Source of the DNA: Verrucomicrobiota bacterium
Lineage (GTDB): Bacteria; Verrucomicrobiota; Verrucomicrobiia; Opitutales; Opitutaceae
Reading direction: 5' to 3'
NCBI GenBank assembly: GCA_028293565.1
Contig: JAQGON010000055.1
Location: 1-44,401 of the forward strand
Length of the DNA: 44,401 nucleotides
Below are positions 8,717 through 17,256 of the stretch, piece after piece. Both the position numbers and the translations under genes were made by a program. Below the pieces are notes generated by a model. The model did no database searches and was not told where the DNA came from. It was given only the letters and a program-made list of their open reading frames with translations. Each line of letters opens with the position of its first letter. Position 1 is the first letter of the stretch.

Positions 8717-8793
8717 CTCGGGCGGTGAAAGGGATTGAACGGAAAAAAGATCACCGTAAATTCCGCACTCTCCCGTTGCGACTCAAACTCTAA

Positions 8794-9777
8794 ATGGCCG
8801 TCCAATCGAAATCCGCCCTCGCCCGCGCGCGAGCCTGCATCCGGATCGAATCCGAGGCGCTGAGTGACACCGCCAGGAGCCTGGGGGCCGAATTCGTGGA
8901 AACGGCGAAGGCCGTCGAGGCGGTGGTCAAGGACGGCCACAAGCTGATCTTCTCGGGCGTGGGCAAATCGGCCCATATCGCGGAGAAACTGACGGGCACG
9001 TTCAACAGCACCGGCGTTTCCTCGTGTTTTCTCGACGCCACGCAGGCCTTGCACGGCGACCTGGGGCTCTGCGCCGAAGGCGACCTCGCGATCCTGCTGA
9101 GCAACAGCGGCCAGACCGAGGAGATCCTCCGGCTGATCCCCGTGCTGAAACGCTTTGGCGTGAAACTCGTGGCGTTCACCAGCCACCGCGAATCCGACCT
9201 CGCGAAGAACGCCGACCATCACCTGATTTATCGCGTCCGCCGGGAGGCCTGTCCGCTCGAGCTGGCGCCGACGGCGAGCACGACCGCGGCCCTCGCGCTC
9301 GGCGACGCCCTGGCGATGGTGCTGCTGGAGGCGCGCGGGCTGACCCGGGACGACTTCGGCCAGTATCATCCCGCCGGAAACATCGGCGCGCTGCTCCTCA
9401 AGGTCCGGGACATCATGCGCACCGGGGAGCGGCTTCCGGTCGCGCGGGAAAACGTCACGACCCAGGACGCGATCCTGGCCATGACGAGGGCGAAATCGGG
9501 CAGCATCGCGCTCGTCGACCGGGCGGGCCGGCTGACGGGCATCCTGACCGACGGCGATTTTCGCCGCAGCGCGCTCTCCGGCCCGGGATTCCTGCAGAAA
9601 CCGGTCAGCGCGTTCATGACCGGCAACCCGAAGGTGGTCGCGGAGGACGCGCTGGGCGTCGACGCGCTCCGGCTGTTCGAGACCTATAAAATTGACGACC
9701 TGATCGTGGTCGACCGCCGCGGACGCCCGGTCGGCCTGATCGACGGGCAGGACCTGCCAAAGCTGAAAATTGTGTGA
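8794..9777 (+). CDS. kdsD: Arabinose-5-phosphate isomerase, KpsF/GutQ family (SIS + two CBS)
   Basis: This 327-residue protein matches the KdsD architecture: a SIS sugar-isomerase domain at ~40-175 and two CBS domains at ~205-265 and 270-327. SGVGKSAHIAEKL, HGDLGL, LLSNSGQTEEIL, CPLELAPTASTTAALALGDALA and YHPAGNIG all match family motifs. It interconverts ribulose 5-phosphate and arabinose 5-phosphate, the first step of Kdo synthesis for lipopolysaccharide, in the cytoplasm. Other Kdo genes are not in the window. The stop codon overlaps the GTG of the next gene, so the two are very likely co-translated. Upstream lies the divergent lipoprotein gene. There is no convincing Shine-Dalgarno before the ATG. 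Confidence 0.93.
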   Translation: MAVQSKSALARARACIRIESEALSDTARSLGAEFVETAKAVEAVVKDGHKLIFSGVGKSAHIAEKLTGTFNSTGVSSCFLDATQALHGDLGLCAEGDLAILLSNSGQTEEILRLIPVLKRFGVKLVAFTSHRESDLAKNADHHLIYRVRREACPLELAPTASTTAALALGDALAMVLLEARGLTRDDFGQYHPAGNIGALLLKVRDIMRTGERLPVARENVTTQDAILAMTRAKSGSIALVDRAGRLTGILTDGDFRRSALSGPGFLQKPVSAFMTGNPKVVAEDALGVDALRLFETYKIDDLIVVDRRGRPVGLIDGQDLPKLKIV

Positions 9778-11030
9778 AGCCCCCCATCCGCATTGGCATT
9801 GTCGGCATGGGTGGTTTCGCTGCCTGGCACCACGCCACGGTGGCGCGGCTCGAGGAGCGCGGGCAGACCCGCCTGATCTGCACCTGCGACCCGCGGCCGG
9901 CGGATTTCGCGGCCCAGCAGCTGGCGTGGAAATTTCCCGCGCGCGGGGTGAGCGTTTTCCCCGACTACCGCACGATGCTCGCGGCGTGTCATGCACAACT
10001 CGACATGCTCGTGGTCCCAACGCCGATCCAGCTGCACGCCGAGATGCACCGGGCGGGCGTCGAGCTCGGGATTCCCGTTTACCTGGAAAAGCCGCCGACG
10101 CTGGACCACCTCGAGCTCGAGGAGATGATCGCGCGGGACCGCCAGGCGCGGCGGGCCTCGGTGGTGGGATTCAACTTCATCGTCGAGAAGCCCCGTCTCG
10201 CGCTGAAGCAGCGCCTGCTCGCCGGCGAGTTCGGCGCCGTGCGGGCCGCGACGTTGAGCGCGCTGTGGCCGCGCCCGGCGGAATATTTTCGCCGGAACGC
10301 CTGGGCAGGCCGGTTGATGATGGACGAGCAGGTGGTGCTCGACTCGTGCTTCGGCAACGCGAACGCGCACTTCGTCCATAATCTTCTGTTCTGGGCCGGC
10401 GGGCCCGAGCTCCACAGCTGGGCGCAGCCGGCGGCGGTCCGCGCGGAGCTTTATCGCGCCCATGACATCGAGGGCGCGGATACGTTTTTCGTGGAGGCGG
10501 ACACCCTGGCCGGAATCACGCTCCGGTTCGCGCTCTCGCACGCCTGCACCGGCGCCAGCACGCACGCGGAGGTCGTGATCTGCGACCGCGCCACGCTGCG
10601 GTACATCGTGGGCAAGCACGTCGAGATCCGGTGGACCGACGGCCGGGTCGAATGCGCGCCGCTGGGCGAATTCGACGGGCTCGCGGAAAACCACCTCGAC
10701 TATTACCGTTACCTGCGCGGCGAGAGCGAGCGTCCGGCGACCCTGCTGACCGACGCGCGGCCTTTCGTGGCGCTGAACGACCTCGCCTATGTTTCCAGCG
10801 GACGGATTTCGCCGTTCCCTCCCGCGCTGGTCACCCACGTGCGCGACGAAAAGGAGCAGAAGGACTACATCAACATCGCCGGGATGCAAGCGGCGCAGGA
10901 AAATTTTCTCGTGCGCGGCACGTGGCCCGGTTCCACCGGCTGGGGCCGCGAGCCGGGCGAAGTGGTCAGCCGCGGCGACCTGACGCGCTTCTCCGCCACG
11001 GTACGCGCGATGGCCGGGAAACCAGCCTGA
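9774..11030 (+). CDS. Gfo/Idh/MocA-family NAD(P)-dependent oxidoreductase
   Basis: A 418-residue oxidoreductase with an N-terminal Rossmann fold (IRIGIVGMGGFAAWHH) and the family motif VYLEKPP (EKP, with the catalytic/cofactor Lys in PVYLEKPPT). The C-terminal substrate domain is less conserved (FNFIVEKPRLALKQ, and HFVHNLLFWAGG where a catalytic His would lie). Family members oxidise or epimerise sugars and sugar nucleotides. The start is GTG at 9774, overlapping the kdsD stop as GTGA, so translation is coupled. That suggests a surface-sugar role, but no specific substrate can be assigned. A large inverted repeat follows 26 bp after the stop. Confidence 0.88.
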   Translation: MKPPIRIGIVGMGGFAAWHHATVARLEERGQTRLICTCDPRPADFAAQQLAWKFPARGVSVFPDYRTMLAACHAQLDMLVVPTPIQLHAEMHRAGVELGIPVYLEKPPTLDHLELEEMIARDRQARRASVVGFNFIVEKPRLALKQRLLAGEFGAVRAATLSALWPRPAEYFRRNAWAGRLMMDEQVVLDSCFGNANAHFVHNLLFWAGGPELHSWAQPAAVRAELYRAHDIEGADTFFVEADTLAGITLRFALSHACTGASTHAEVVICDRATLRYIVGKHVEIRWTDGRVECAPLGEFDGLAENHLDYYRYLRGESERPATLLTDARPFVALNDLAYVSSGRISPFPPALVTHVRDEKEQKDYINIAGMQAAQENFLVRGTWPGSTGWGREPGEVVSRGDLTRFSATVRAMAGKPA

Positions 11031-11056
11031 GGATCCGCCTGAGCCGGCCGCGGCAA

Positions 11057-11173
11057 TTTTTTAACCACGAAGGGCGCGAAGCACGCAAAGCCCGGATCCA
11101 CGGCAGTGTTTGGCCCAACCAGAAGGATTGGGTCCGGACCTTCGCGCGCTTCGCGTCCTTCGTGGTTAAAAAA
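11057..11173. repeat. Long imperfect inverted repeat (34-bp arms)
   Basis: The left arm 11057-11090 starts TTTTTTAACCACGAAGG. The right arm 11140-11173 ends CCTTCGTGGTTAAAAAA. After reverse complementing, 31 of 34 positions match, around a 49-base loop. The outer A/T runs resemble a bidirectional terminator, which fits between the oxidoreductase gene and fumA. Elements beginning AACCACGAAG are, to my knowledge, frequent dispersed repeats in verrucomicrobial and related genomes. Weaker look-alikes sit at 3576-3619 and ~36730-36765 in this window. Confidence 0.85.
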
Positions 11174-11273
11174 TACCGCGCAGAGTCGCCAGTGGGGCCG
11201 TGGGAGCGGCTCCGATCCCGGATGGTGGGCCTTGATCCTTGCGGCTTCATGACTCTAGGCTTCCGTCATCACC

Positions 11274-12932
11274 ATGCCGACCCCGCCATTCTTCTACGAG
11301 GAGCCCTTCCCGCTTGGACCGGACGAGACGGAATATCGCCTGCTGTCAAAGGAGGGCATCAGCACCTCGACCTTTGAGGGCCGCGAGATCCTCAAGATCG
11401 AGCCCGGCGCGCTGGCGTTCGTGGCGCAGCAGGCGATGCGCGATTGCTCGTTTCTCCTGCGGACGAAACATCTCCAGCAGGTGGCCGCGATCCTCGACGA
11501 TCCGGAGGCGTCCGCGAACGATCGTTACGTCGCCCTGACGCTGCTGAAGAACGCGGAGATTTCCGCGGAAGGCATCCTGCCTTTCTGCCAGGACACCGGC
11601 ACCGCGATCGTCATGGGGAAAAAAGGCCAGCAGGTCTGGACCGGCGGAAACGACGCCGAGGCGCTGTCGCGCGGCATCTATGAATGCTACACCCGGGAGA
11701 ATCTGCGGTATTCCCAAACCGTGCCGCTCGACATGTGGAACGAGACCAACACCGGCACGAACCTGCCGGCGCAGATCGACCTCTATGCGACCGAGGGCGC
11801 GAAGTACGAATTCCTCTTCCTCGCCAAGGGCGGCGGCTCCGCCAACAAGGCGTTCCTTTTTCAGGAAACGAAGGCGCTGCTGAATCCGAAGACTTTCGAG
11901 AAATTCGTCGCCGACAAGTTCTCGTATCTCGGAACGGCGGCCTGCCCGCCCTATCATCTGGTCTTCGTCGTCGGCGGCACGAGCGCCGAAACCTGCCTCA
12001 AGACGGTGAAGATGGCGTCGACGAAGTACCTCGACGCACTGCCGACGACGGGCAATGCGCACGGCCGCGCGTTTCGCGATCTCGCGATGGAGGCGAAAAT
12101 CCTCTCGATCGCCCAGCAGAGCGGCGTCGGCGCCCAGTTCGGCGGAAAATATTTCGCGCTCGATGTTCGCGTCATCCGCCTCCCCCGCCACGGTGCCAGC
12201 TGTCCGGTGGGCCTCGGCGTCTCCTGCTCGGCCGACCGCAACATCAAGGCCAAGATCACGCGCGACGGCATTTTCCTGGAAAAACTGGAAACCTCGCCCG
12301 GACGATTCATCCCCGCGGCGGAGCGGACCCTCAAGAACGACGTGATCGTCAAGGTCGACCTCAACCGCCCGATGCTGGAGATCCAGGCGCAGCTTTCCCA
12401 ATATCCCGTCACGACGCGGGTCTCGCTGACCGGGCCGCTGATTGTCGCCCGCGACATCGCGCACGCGAAGCTGAAGGAGCGCGTCGACGCCGGCCAGGGC
12501 CTGCCGCAGTATTTCAAGGACCATCTGGTCTACTATGCGGGTCCGGCCAAGACGCCGAAGGGCTACGCGTCGGGCTCGTTCGGGCCGACGACTGCCGGGC
12601 GGATGGACAGCTACGTCGAGGAATTCCAGTCGCAGGGCGGGTCGATGGTGATGCTGGCGAAAGGCAACCGGAGCCCGCAGGTCACCACGTCCTGCAAGCG
12701 GCACGGCGGTTTTTACCTCGGCAGCATCGGAGGTCCGGCGGCGATCCTGGCGAAGGAAAACATCCGGAAGGTGGAGCTCCTCGAATATCCCGAGCTCGGC
12801 ATGGAGGCGGTGTGGAAAATCGAGGTCGAGAATTTCCCGGCATTCATCCTCGTCGACGACAAGGGGAACGACTTTTTCGCGAACGGCTGCGCCGCCTGCC
12901 TTCCAGCCAAAACGGCGAAAAAGCCGGACTAG
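11274..12932 (+). CDS. fumA: Fumarate hydratase class I (iron-sulfur, FumA/FumB type)
   Basis: A 552-residue single-chain class I fumarase, close to the 548 residues of E. coli FumA. The three cysteines that hold the catalytic 4Fe-4S cluster fall at exactly the E. coli positions: Cys105 (PFCQDTGT), Cys224 (AACPPYH) and Cys318 (CSADRN). [12 protein letters not shown] and the C-terminal [30 protein letters not shown] and [14 protein letters not shown] segments complete the family pattern. It interconverts fumarate and malate in the citric acid cycle and is oxygen- and iron-sensitive. It has a 243-bp upstream gap holding a large inverted repeat. It converges with the unrelated class II fumarase, and its TAG stop lies in a second inverted repeat. 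Confidence 0.96.
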   Translation: MPTPPFFYEEPFPLGPDETEYRLLSKEGISTSTFEGREILKIEPGALAFVAQQAMRDCSFLLRTKHLQQVAAILDDPEASANDRYVALTLLKNAEISAEGILPFCQDTGTAIVMGKKGQQVWTGGNDAEALSRGIYECYTRENLRYSQTVPLDMWNETNTGTNLPAQIDLYATEGAKYEFLFLAKGGGSANKAFLFQETKALLNPKTFEKFVADKFSYLGTAACPPYHLVFVVGGTSAETCLKTVKMASTKYLDALPTTGNAHGRAFRDLAMEAKILSIAQQSGVGAQFGGKYFALDVRVIRLPRHGASCPVGLGVSCSADRNIKAKITRDGIFLEKLETSPGRFIPAAERTLKNDVIVKVDLNRPMLEIQAQLSQYPVTTRVSLTGPLIVARDIAHAKLKERVDAGQGLPQYFKDHLVYYAGPAKTPKGYASGSFGPTTAGRMDSYVEEFQSQGGSMVMLAKGNRSPQVTTSCKRHGGFYLGSIGGPAAILAKENIRKVELLEYPELGMEAVWKIEVENFPAFILVDDKGNDFFANGCAACLPAKTAKKPD

Positions 12933-13027
12933 GTGGAACGCGTTGCCCCCAACGCGGTGGGCGCTCCGCAGACTTCTCGGGTGGGCTCGACCCTCCAGCG
13001 CATTGCAGGGGCAATGCGCTCCACCTA
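12930..13027. repeat. Inverted repeat carrying the stop codons of both fumarase genes
   Basis: Arms 12930-12949 (TAGGTGGAACGCGTTGCCCC) and 13008-13027 (GGGGCAATGCGCTCCACCTA) match at 18 of 20 positions. The first three bases of each arm, read inward, are TAG and are the real stop codons of fumA (plus) and fumC (minus). Each arm can also fold alone: CGCGTTG/CAACGCG on the left and GCGCATTGC/GCAATGCGC on the right. The layout suits a bidirectional terminator or a dispersed repeat that inserted at, or was recruited to, the gene ends. Confidence 0.85.
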
Positions 13028-14413
13028 TTTTTGTTTCGCGTTGGTCATGCCCGCGGGATCCAGCGCCCGGTCCAAGGTCGCCACATCCATCAGTTTTTTC
13101 TCGAGGACAATTTCACGGAGGGTCTTTCCGGTTGCGAAGGCTTCCTTGGCGACCGCTGCGGCCTGGTCGTATCCGATATGGGGATTCAACGCCGTCACCA
13201 GCATGAGCGAACGGTCGACGAGTTCCCGGCAACGGACGGCATCCGCCTCGAGGCCCGCGACACATCGATCGGCGAACACCCGGGCTGCGTTGCCGAGGAC
13301 ATGGATCGATTCGTGGAGGCAATGGGCGAGGAGCGGCAGCGTGACATTGAGCTCGAAGTGACCATCGCGCCCGCACTGCACCACGGTCTGGCAAAGGCCT
13401 TGGGCGTAGAGGCAGGCCTGGACAAGCATCTCGCTCATCACCGGATTGACTTTCCCGGGCATGATCGAGGAGCCGGGCTGCGTGGAGGGAAGCAGGAGTT
13501 CGGCCAGACCTGCCCGGGGGCCGGAGCCGAGCCAGCGGATGTCGTTCGCGATTTTGGTGAGGCTCGCGCTGATCGTCGCGAGCTGCCCTGCGACCTCGAC
13601 GCAGTCATCGCGGGCCCCTTGGGCCTCGAAGTGATTGTCGGCCTCGCGGAACGAGAGCCCGGTCTCCGACGTCAGGATCCGGCAGACGCGCCCCGCGAAT
13701 TCCGGATCGGCATTGAGGCCGGTGCCCACCGCGGTGCCCCCGATCGCAAGTTCCTCGAGCGCTGAAATTGCCCGCCGGGCGCGCGCGGCGGACTTCCGGG
13801 CCTGCGCCGCGTAACCGGAAAATTCCTGCCCGAGGGTCAGCGGCGTCGCGTCCATCAGGTGCGTCCGGCCGATCTTCACGATCCGGGAAAACCCGGCCGA
13901 TTTATTTTCGAGGGAGCGGGCCAGATGCACGAGGGCTGGCTCGAGCTTCGTGTGCAGCGCGCGCGCGACGCTCACATGCAGCGTGGTGGGAATGATGTCG
14001 TTCGACGACTGGCCGAGGTTGACGTCATCGTTGGGGTGGATGGGTTTTCTCGAACCGATGGGCTGGCCCGCGAGCTGGCTGCAGCGGTTGGCGATGACCT
14101 CGTTCGCGTTGGTGTTGGTGGAGGTCGCCGATCCGGTTTGAAAAATATCGACGGGAAACTGTCCCGTCAGCTTGCCGTCGGCAATTTCCCGCGCGGCCTG
14201 CTCGATCAGGCGGTGCTTTTCCGGCGGAAGGCGGCCCAGCTCGTGATTTGCCCGCGCGCAGGCGAGCTTGACCAGGCCGAGCCCCTCGATGAATGCAGCC
14301 GGAAGCGGACGTCCGCTGATCGGAAAATTGAGCACCGCGCGCTGGGTCGAAGCACCATAAAGCGCCTCATCCGGAACCGGCATTTCGCCCATCGAATCCC
14401 GTTCGGTTCTCAT
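13025..14413 (-). CDS. fumC: Fumarate hydratase class II
   Basis: A 462-residue fumarase of the aspartase/fumarase superfamily, the usual length. It shows DSMGEMPVPDEALYGAST, TGSATSTNTNANEVIANR, HPNDDVNLGQSSND, GRTHLMDATPLTLGQE (with the catalytic His) and the signature GSSIMPGKVNPVMSE, whose Ser is the general base. It is cofactor-free and oxygen-stable, so it can replace the iron-sulfur fumarase under oxidative stress or iron shortage (known for E. coli FumC). It lies 127 bp downstream of the sigma/anti-sigma pair on the same strand, so partial read-through control by that sigma operon is conceivable. Confidence 0.96.
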   Translation of the reverse strand: MRTERDSMGEMPVPDEALYGASTQRAVLNFPISGRPLPAAFIEGLGLVKLACARANHELGRLPPEKHRLIEQAAREIADGKLTGQFPVDIFQTGSATSTNTNANEVIANRCSQLAGQPIGSRKPIHPNDDVNLGQSSNDIIPTTLHVSVARALHTKLEPALVHLARSLENKSAGFSRIVKIGRTHLMDATPLTLGQEFSGYAAQARKSAARARRAISALEELAIGGTAVGTGLNADPEFAGRVCRILTSETGLSFREADNHFEAQGARDDCVEVAGQLATISASLTKIANDIRWLGSGPRAGLAELLLPSTQPGSSIMPGKVNPVMSEMLVQACLYAQGLCQTVVQCGRDGHFELNVTLPLLAHCLHESIHVLGNAARVFADRCVAGLEADAVRCRELVDRSLMLVTALNPHIGYDQAAAVAKEAFATGKTLREIVLEKKLMDVATLDRALDPAGMTNAKQK

Positions 14414-14540
14414 GCGCGGACGTTATCCTGCGCGACGCCTGAATCCATAAAATACGCCGGAGGAATGGCGTCCGGAGAAGCCGTGTCCGAATCGCCGCAG
14501 ACCCTTTGCCAAGCTGAATGCGGGCCGGATGCCCGCGCGC

Positions 14541-15368
14541 TCAGAACTTGACCGTGAGACGCGATCCACCGACATCGATCCGCCGGATCGCGTCAGACTC
14601 CGCGAGCCGACGCTCGGTCAGCCGGCGCGTGGATTGAACATCGGTGCGCAGGGCGGAGTCGGTCGATGAGCTCGCCGAGGCGAGCCACGTGGCCCCGCCG
14701 AGAAGGCGAGCGCGGCGGGATTCGCCGGGCAGATTGACCTGGGCGAGAGGCTCGACCTGAGGATGGCCATCCAAGGTGCGGATCGAACGGCCCAGCACTT
14801 GATCCACCTCGGGATCGTCGGCGCGCGCCGCTGCGAAATTTTCCGCGATGTACCGGGCTGACGGAGTCGGCTCGGCGGTGGCGGCGACGAGATGCGAAGA
14901 ACTGCCGATCAGATCAGCCGCGGGAGCCAGTTGATCGGCGACCGATGAAAGCTCGGTGGAGGAACGGACGGCCCGCCCAGGAACGACCGTCGCAACGTCG
15001 GGATCTTCGGCGATGTCGGCCCGAACCGCAATGGCCTCGCGGGTCGCCTCGATCGATGGCGAGATCGACGCCGTCGCGACCGCCGGCTCATAAACCGGGC
15101 GCATTTCCGCACTGCGGTATTCCCGAAGCGTGACAAAAGTGATCGCCAGAATCGCCGCCGCGCCGACGGGCAGCTGATAGCGCGAAACGCGGGCGCTGAC
15201 ACGGATGAAGGGCGCCCACCACGGACGTGGCTCGACGATGGCCGCGAGCTGCTTGGTGCGCATGCCGCGCTGGAAGGTCTCCCAGAACTCCGCCGGCGGG
15301 CGCTCAGCCCGTTTGATGCGGAGCAAATCCTCGAGGGACACCTTGGCTTTGCGGGACGGATCGTTCAT
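14541..15368 (-). CDS. One-pass membrane protein coupled to ECF sigma factor (candidate anti-sigma factor)
   Basis: A 275-residue protein with no family I recognise. The ATG at 15368 overlaps the sigma-factor stop as ATGA, and an upstream in-frame extension would run back through the sigma gene, so this start is preferred. Residues 1-65 are charged and cytoplasmic-like (LEDLLRIKRAERPPAEFWETFQ). A hydrophobic segment, PVGAAAILAITFVTL at ~70-85, is a probable membrane span. The rest is Ser/Ala/Asp-rich, likely periplasmic. Size, topology and coupling are what one expects of an anti-sigma factor with an N-terminal sigma-binding domain, but no zinc-binding HxxxCxxC motif is present. The assignment is inference. 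Confidence 0.6.
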   Translation of the reverse strand: MNDPSRKAKVSLEDLLRIKRAERPPAEFWETFQRGMRTKQLAAIVEPRPWWAPFIRVSARVSRYQLPVGAAAILAITFVTLREYRSAEMRPVYEPAVATASISPSIEATREAIAVRADIAEDPDVATVVPGRAVRSSTELSSVADQLAPAADLIGSSSHLVAATAEPTPSARYIAENFAAARADDPEVDQVLGRSIRTLDGHPQVEPLAQVNLPGESRRARLLGGATWLASASSSTDSALRTDVQSTRRLTERRLAESDAIRRIDVGGSRLTVKF

Positions 15369-16000
15369 CGGCGAATATAAGGCTGCAACTCGGCTTGGAG
15401 CAGTTGCTTTGCGTAATGAAGACGCGAGCGCACCGTTCCCACTGAGCAATTCATGATTTCGGCAATCTCATGATGGCTAAGGCTGTCGATTTCAAAAAGT
15501 GTGATCACGGTGCGATGTGGGATAGACAATTTCTGCATCGCCTCGTTCAATTTTTCCTGGAGCTCCCGGGCAAAGGTCTCGTGATCCGCGCCGGTTTCAT
15601 CCGTCAGCGCCGCAATCACTTCGGCCGAGACCTTGTCTTCCTCGTTGATCTTCTCGAAGCTGAAAAAGGTCCGCAGGCGGTTCTTCCGCAGATGCGTCAG
15701 CGTCGAATTCACGGCAATGCGGTACAACCAGGTGAAAAACGACGACTGCCCTTGGAACCGGTTGATGGACTGAAATGACTTGATGAACGCATCCTGGGTC
15801 AGATCCGCGGCGTCCTCCCGGTTGGAGGTCAGGTTGTACACCACCGAATAAACGCGGCCGCGATATTTCGTGATCAGCTGGTCGAATGCGTCGACGTCTC
15901 CTGCCTGCACGCGTCGAACGACGGCGAGATCGGAGTCCGCCTCCTGTTGGCGCTCCGGGGAGGCCACCAGCGTCTTACCGAGGGTCTTCACCGCGTCCAT
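15365..16000 (-). CDS. ECF-family RNA polymerase sigma factor (RpoE-like)
   Basis: A 211-residue group IV sigma factor. Region 2 spans ~37-110: AFDQLITKYRGRVYSVVYNL, EDAADLTQDAFIKSFQSI, and the promoter-melting part FFTWLYRIAVNSTLTHLRKNR. Region 4 spans ~150-205: LSIPHRTVITLFEIDSLSHH followed by the helix-turn-helix EIAEIMNCSVGTVRSRLHYAK. There is no region 1 or 3. It directs transcription of a stress or envelope regulon that cannot be named here. It is cotranscribed with the membrane protein just downstream (ATGA overlap), which is the usual arrangement for release by an extracytoplasmic signal. A polyprenyl synthase gene ends 60 bp upstream in the same direction. Confidence 0.93.
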   Translation of the reverse strand: MDAVKTLGKTLVASPERQQEADSDLAVVRRVQAGDVDAFDQLITKYRGRVYSVVYNLTSNREDAADLTQDAFIKSFQSINRFQGQSSFFTWLYRIAVNSTLTHLRKNRLRTFFSFEKINEEDKVSAEVIAALTDETGADHETFARELQEKLNEAMQKLSIPHRTVITLFEIDSLSHHEIAEIMNCSVGTVRSRLHYAKQLLQAELQPYIRR

Positions 16001-16060
16001 GACAGAAAGAAGAAAGCTTCTCCGTGCCGAAGGCGCAAACCGAATCTCGCAATCTTCCGG

Positions 16061-17092
16061 TTAACTTCCGGGCTGGAGCGCGGCCACCTGCGAGCGCAGG
16101 ACGTCGCAGAGCCCCAGCAGCAATGCCGTAGGTGCCTCGTCCGGCCACGGTTCCAGCGCCGCAGCAGCGGCCTCCACCTCGGACATGACCTCGCCTGACA
16201 CGCTCGCGAAAATTCCGTGCTCCTGCATCTGGCGGAAATGCAGGCCGTGCTGGACCGGGCGCTGCCCCAGAATTTCCGCGGTGAGGATTTCCCGTTCCGC
16301 CGGACCGAGGCGTTCCATCAGCTGAAGCAGCGGCAGGGTCAATTTCCCGCTGGCGAGATCGGTGCCCAGCGTTTTTCCGACCCTCTTTTCTTCGCCAAAA
16401 AAATCAGCGAGGTCATCGTAGATCTGGTAGGCGATTCCGAGGTGACGCCCGAACCGGCTCACCGCATCCACGTACTCCGCCGAAAATCCCGCGAGCCGCG
16501 CGCCGAGGAAGCAGGACACACGAAAAAGCTCGGCCGTCTTCAGGTCGATGATGCGCTGGTAATCGGCGCGCGTGATGTTCGTCGAGCCCCGGCGCAGCGT
16601 CGGCATGATTTCGCCGGCGCAGACCCGGCGGGTCGATTCCGAAACGGCCGAACAGACCTCGGTGGTGGGAAACTGCGTCGCCAGATTCAGCGCGTGGGCG
16701 AACAAGGCGTCGCCCAGGAGAACAGCCGCGGTCGCGCCATATTCCCTCGCGGCCGTGCGACGGCTCCGGCGCACCTCCGCTTCATCCATGATGTCGTCGT
16801 GCACGAGTGTCGCGAGGTGCACGAGTTCCACCACTGCGGCAACCCGGACCAAGTCTGGCGACACCCGATCCGGACCGCGCCAGCCGCTCAGAAAGGCGAG
16901 CGCGGGGCGAATGCGTTTGCCGGAAGTATCGATGCAATAATCCGCCATCGCCCGAATTTCCGGTTCGAAGGCCGACAGCTGGCTGTGCAGGAAACGATCA
17001 AGTTCCTGGAGGTGCGGCCCCAGCAGCGCAAAGACGCTCGCAAAGGCATGCCCGGGAGAACGGGCGGCTTCGGCAGGGCTGGATGCGCTCAT
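16061..17092 (-). CDS. Polyprenyl (all-trans) diphosphate synthase
   Basis: A 343-residue isoprenyl synthase. The first aspartate-rich motif is HDDIMDEAEVRR and the second is YQIYDDLADFFGEEKRVGKTLGTDL. GKRIRPALAFLS near residue 60 and KTAELFRVSCFLGA are family-typical. Such enzymes extend farnesyl diphosphate with isopentenyl diphosphate to C35-C45 chains for the menaquinone side chain, or for related lipids. The chain length is not readable. An in-frame TTG at 17128 would add 12 residues, but the ATG at 17092 gives a more typical start. It is separated from the pil operon by the terminator at 17198-17233, so it likely has its own promoter in the 17093-17203 gap, which holds nothing else I can identify. 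Confidence 0.9.
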   Translation of the reverse strand: MSASSPAEAARSPGHAFASVFALLGPHLQELDRFLHSQLSAFEPEIRAMADYCIDTSGKRIRPALAFLSGWRGPDRVSPDLVRVAAVVELVHLATLVHDDIMDEAEVRRSRRTAAREYGATAAVLLGDALFAHALNLATQFPTTEVCSAVSESTRRVCAGEIMPTLRRGSTNITRADYQRIIDLKTAELFRVSCFLGARLAGFSAEYVDAVSRFGRHLGIAYQIYDDLADFFGEEKRVGKTLGTDLASGKLTLPLLQLMERLGPAEREILTAEILGQRPVQHGLHFRQMQEHGIFASVSGEVMSEVEAAAAALEPWPDEAPTALLLGLCDVLRSQVAALQPGS

Positions 17093-17197
17093 GAGCCGCC
17101 ACGCTAAACGCGAATGCGGAGCGTGCAAGCCTGCGACCAGAACGACGGCATGCCGGCTTGAGTCAAAACGGATTAAGAAGAGCCCGGATATCCGGAG

Positions 17198-17233
17198 AAA
17201 AAAATCGCCGCCGACCCTCGGGTCGGCGGCGAT
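17198..17233 (-). terminator. Rho-independent terminator of the pil operon
   Basis: Read on the minus strand, a perfect 14-bp stem (17220-17233 with 17204-17217) with a 2-base loop is followed by a run of seven T (17204-17198). It begins 24 bases after the secretin stop codon. This is the cleanest intrinsic terminator in the window. Confidence 0.92.
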
Positions 17234-17256
17234 GAATTGAGAATCGGCCTTTTCTG

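Noticed and set aside
15369-15449. 27-residue N-terminal extension of the candidate anti-sigma protein
   Set aside because: It lies wholly within the sigma factor gene; the ATGA overlap gives a natural coupled start.
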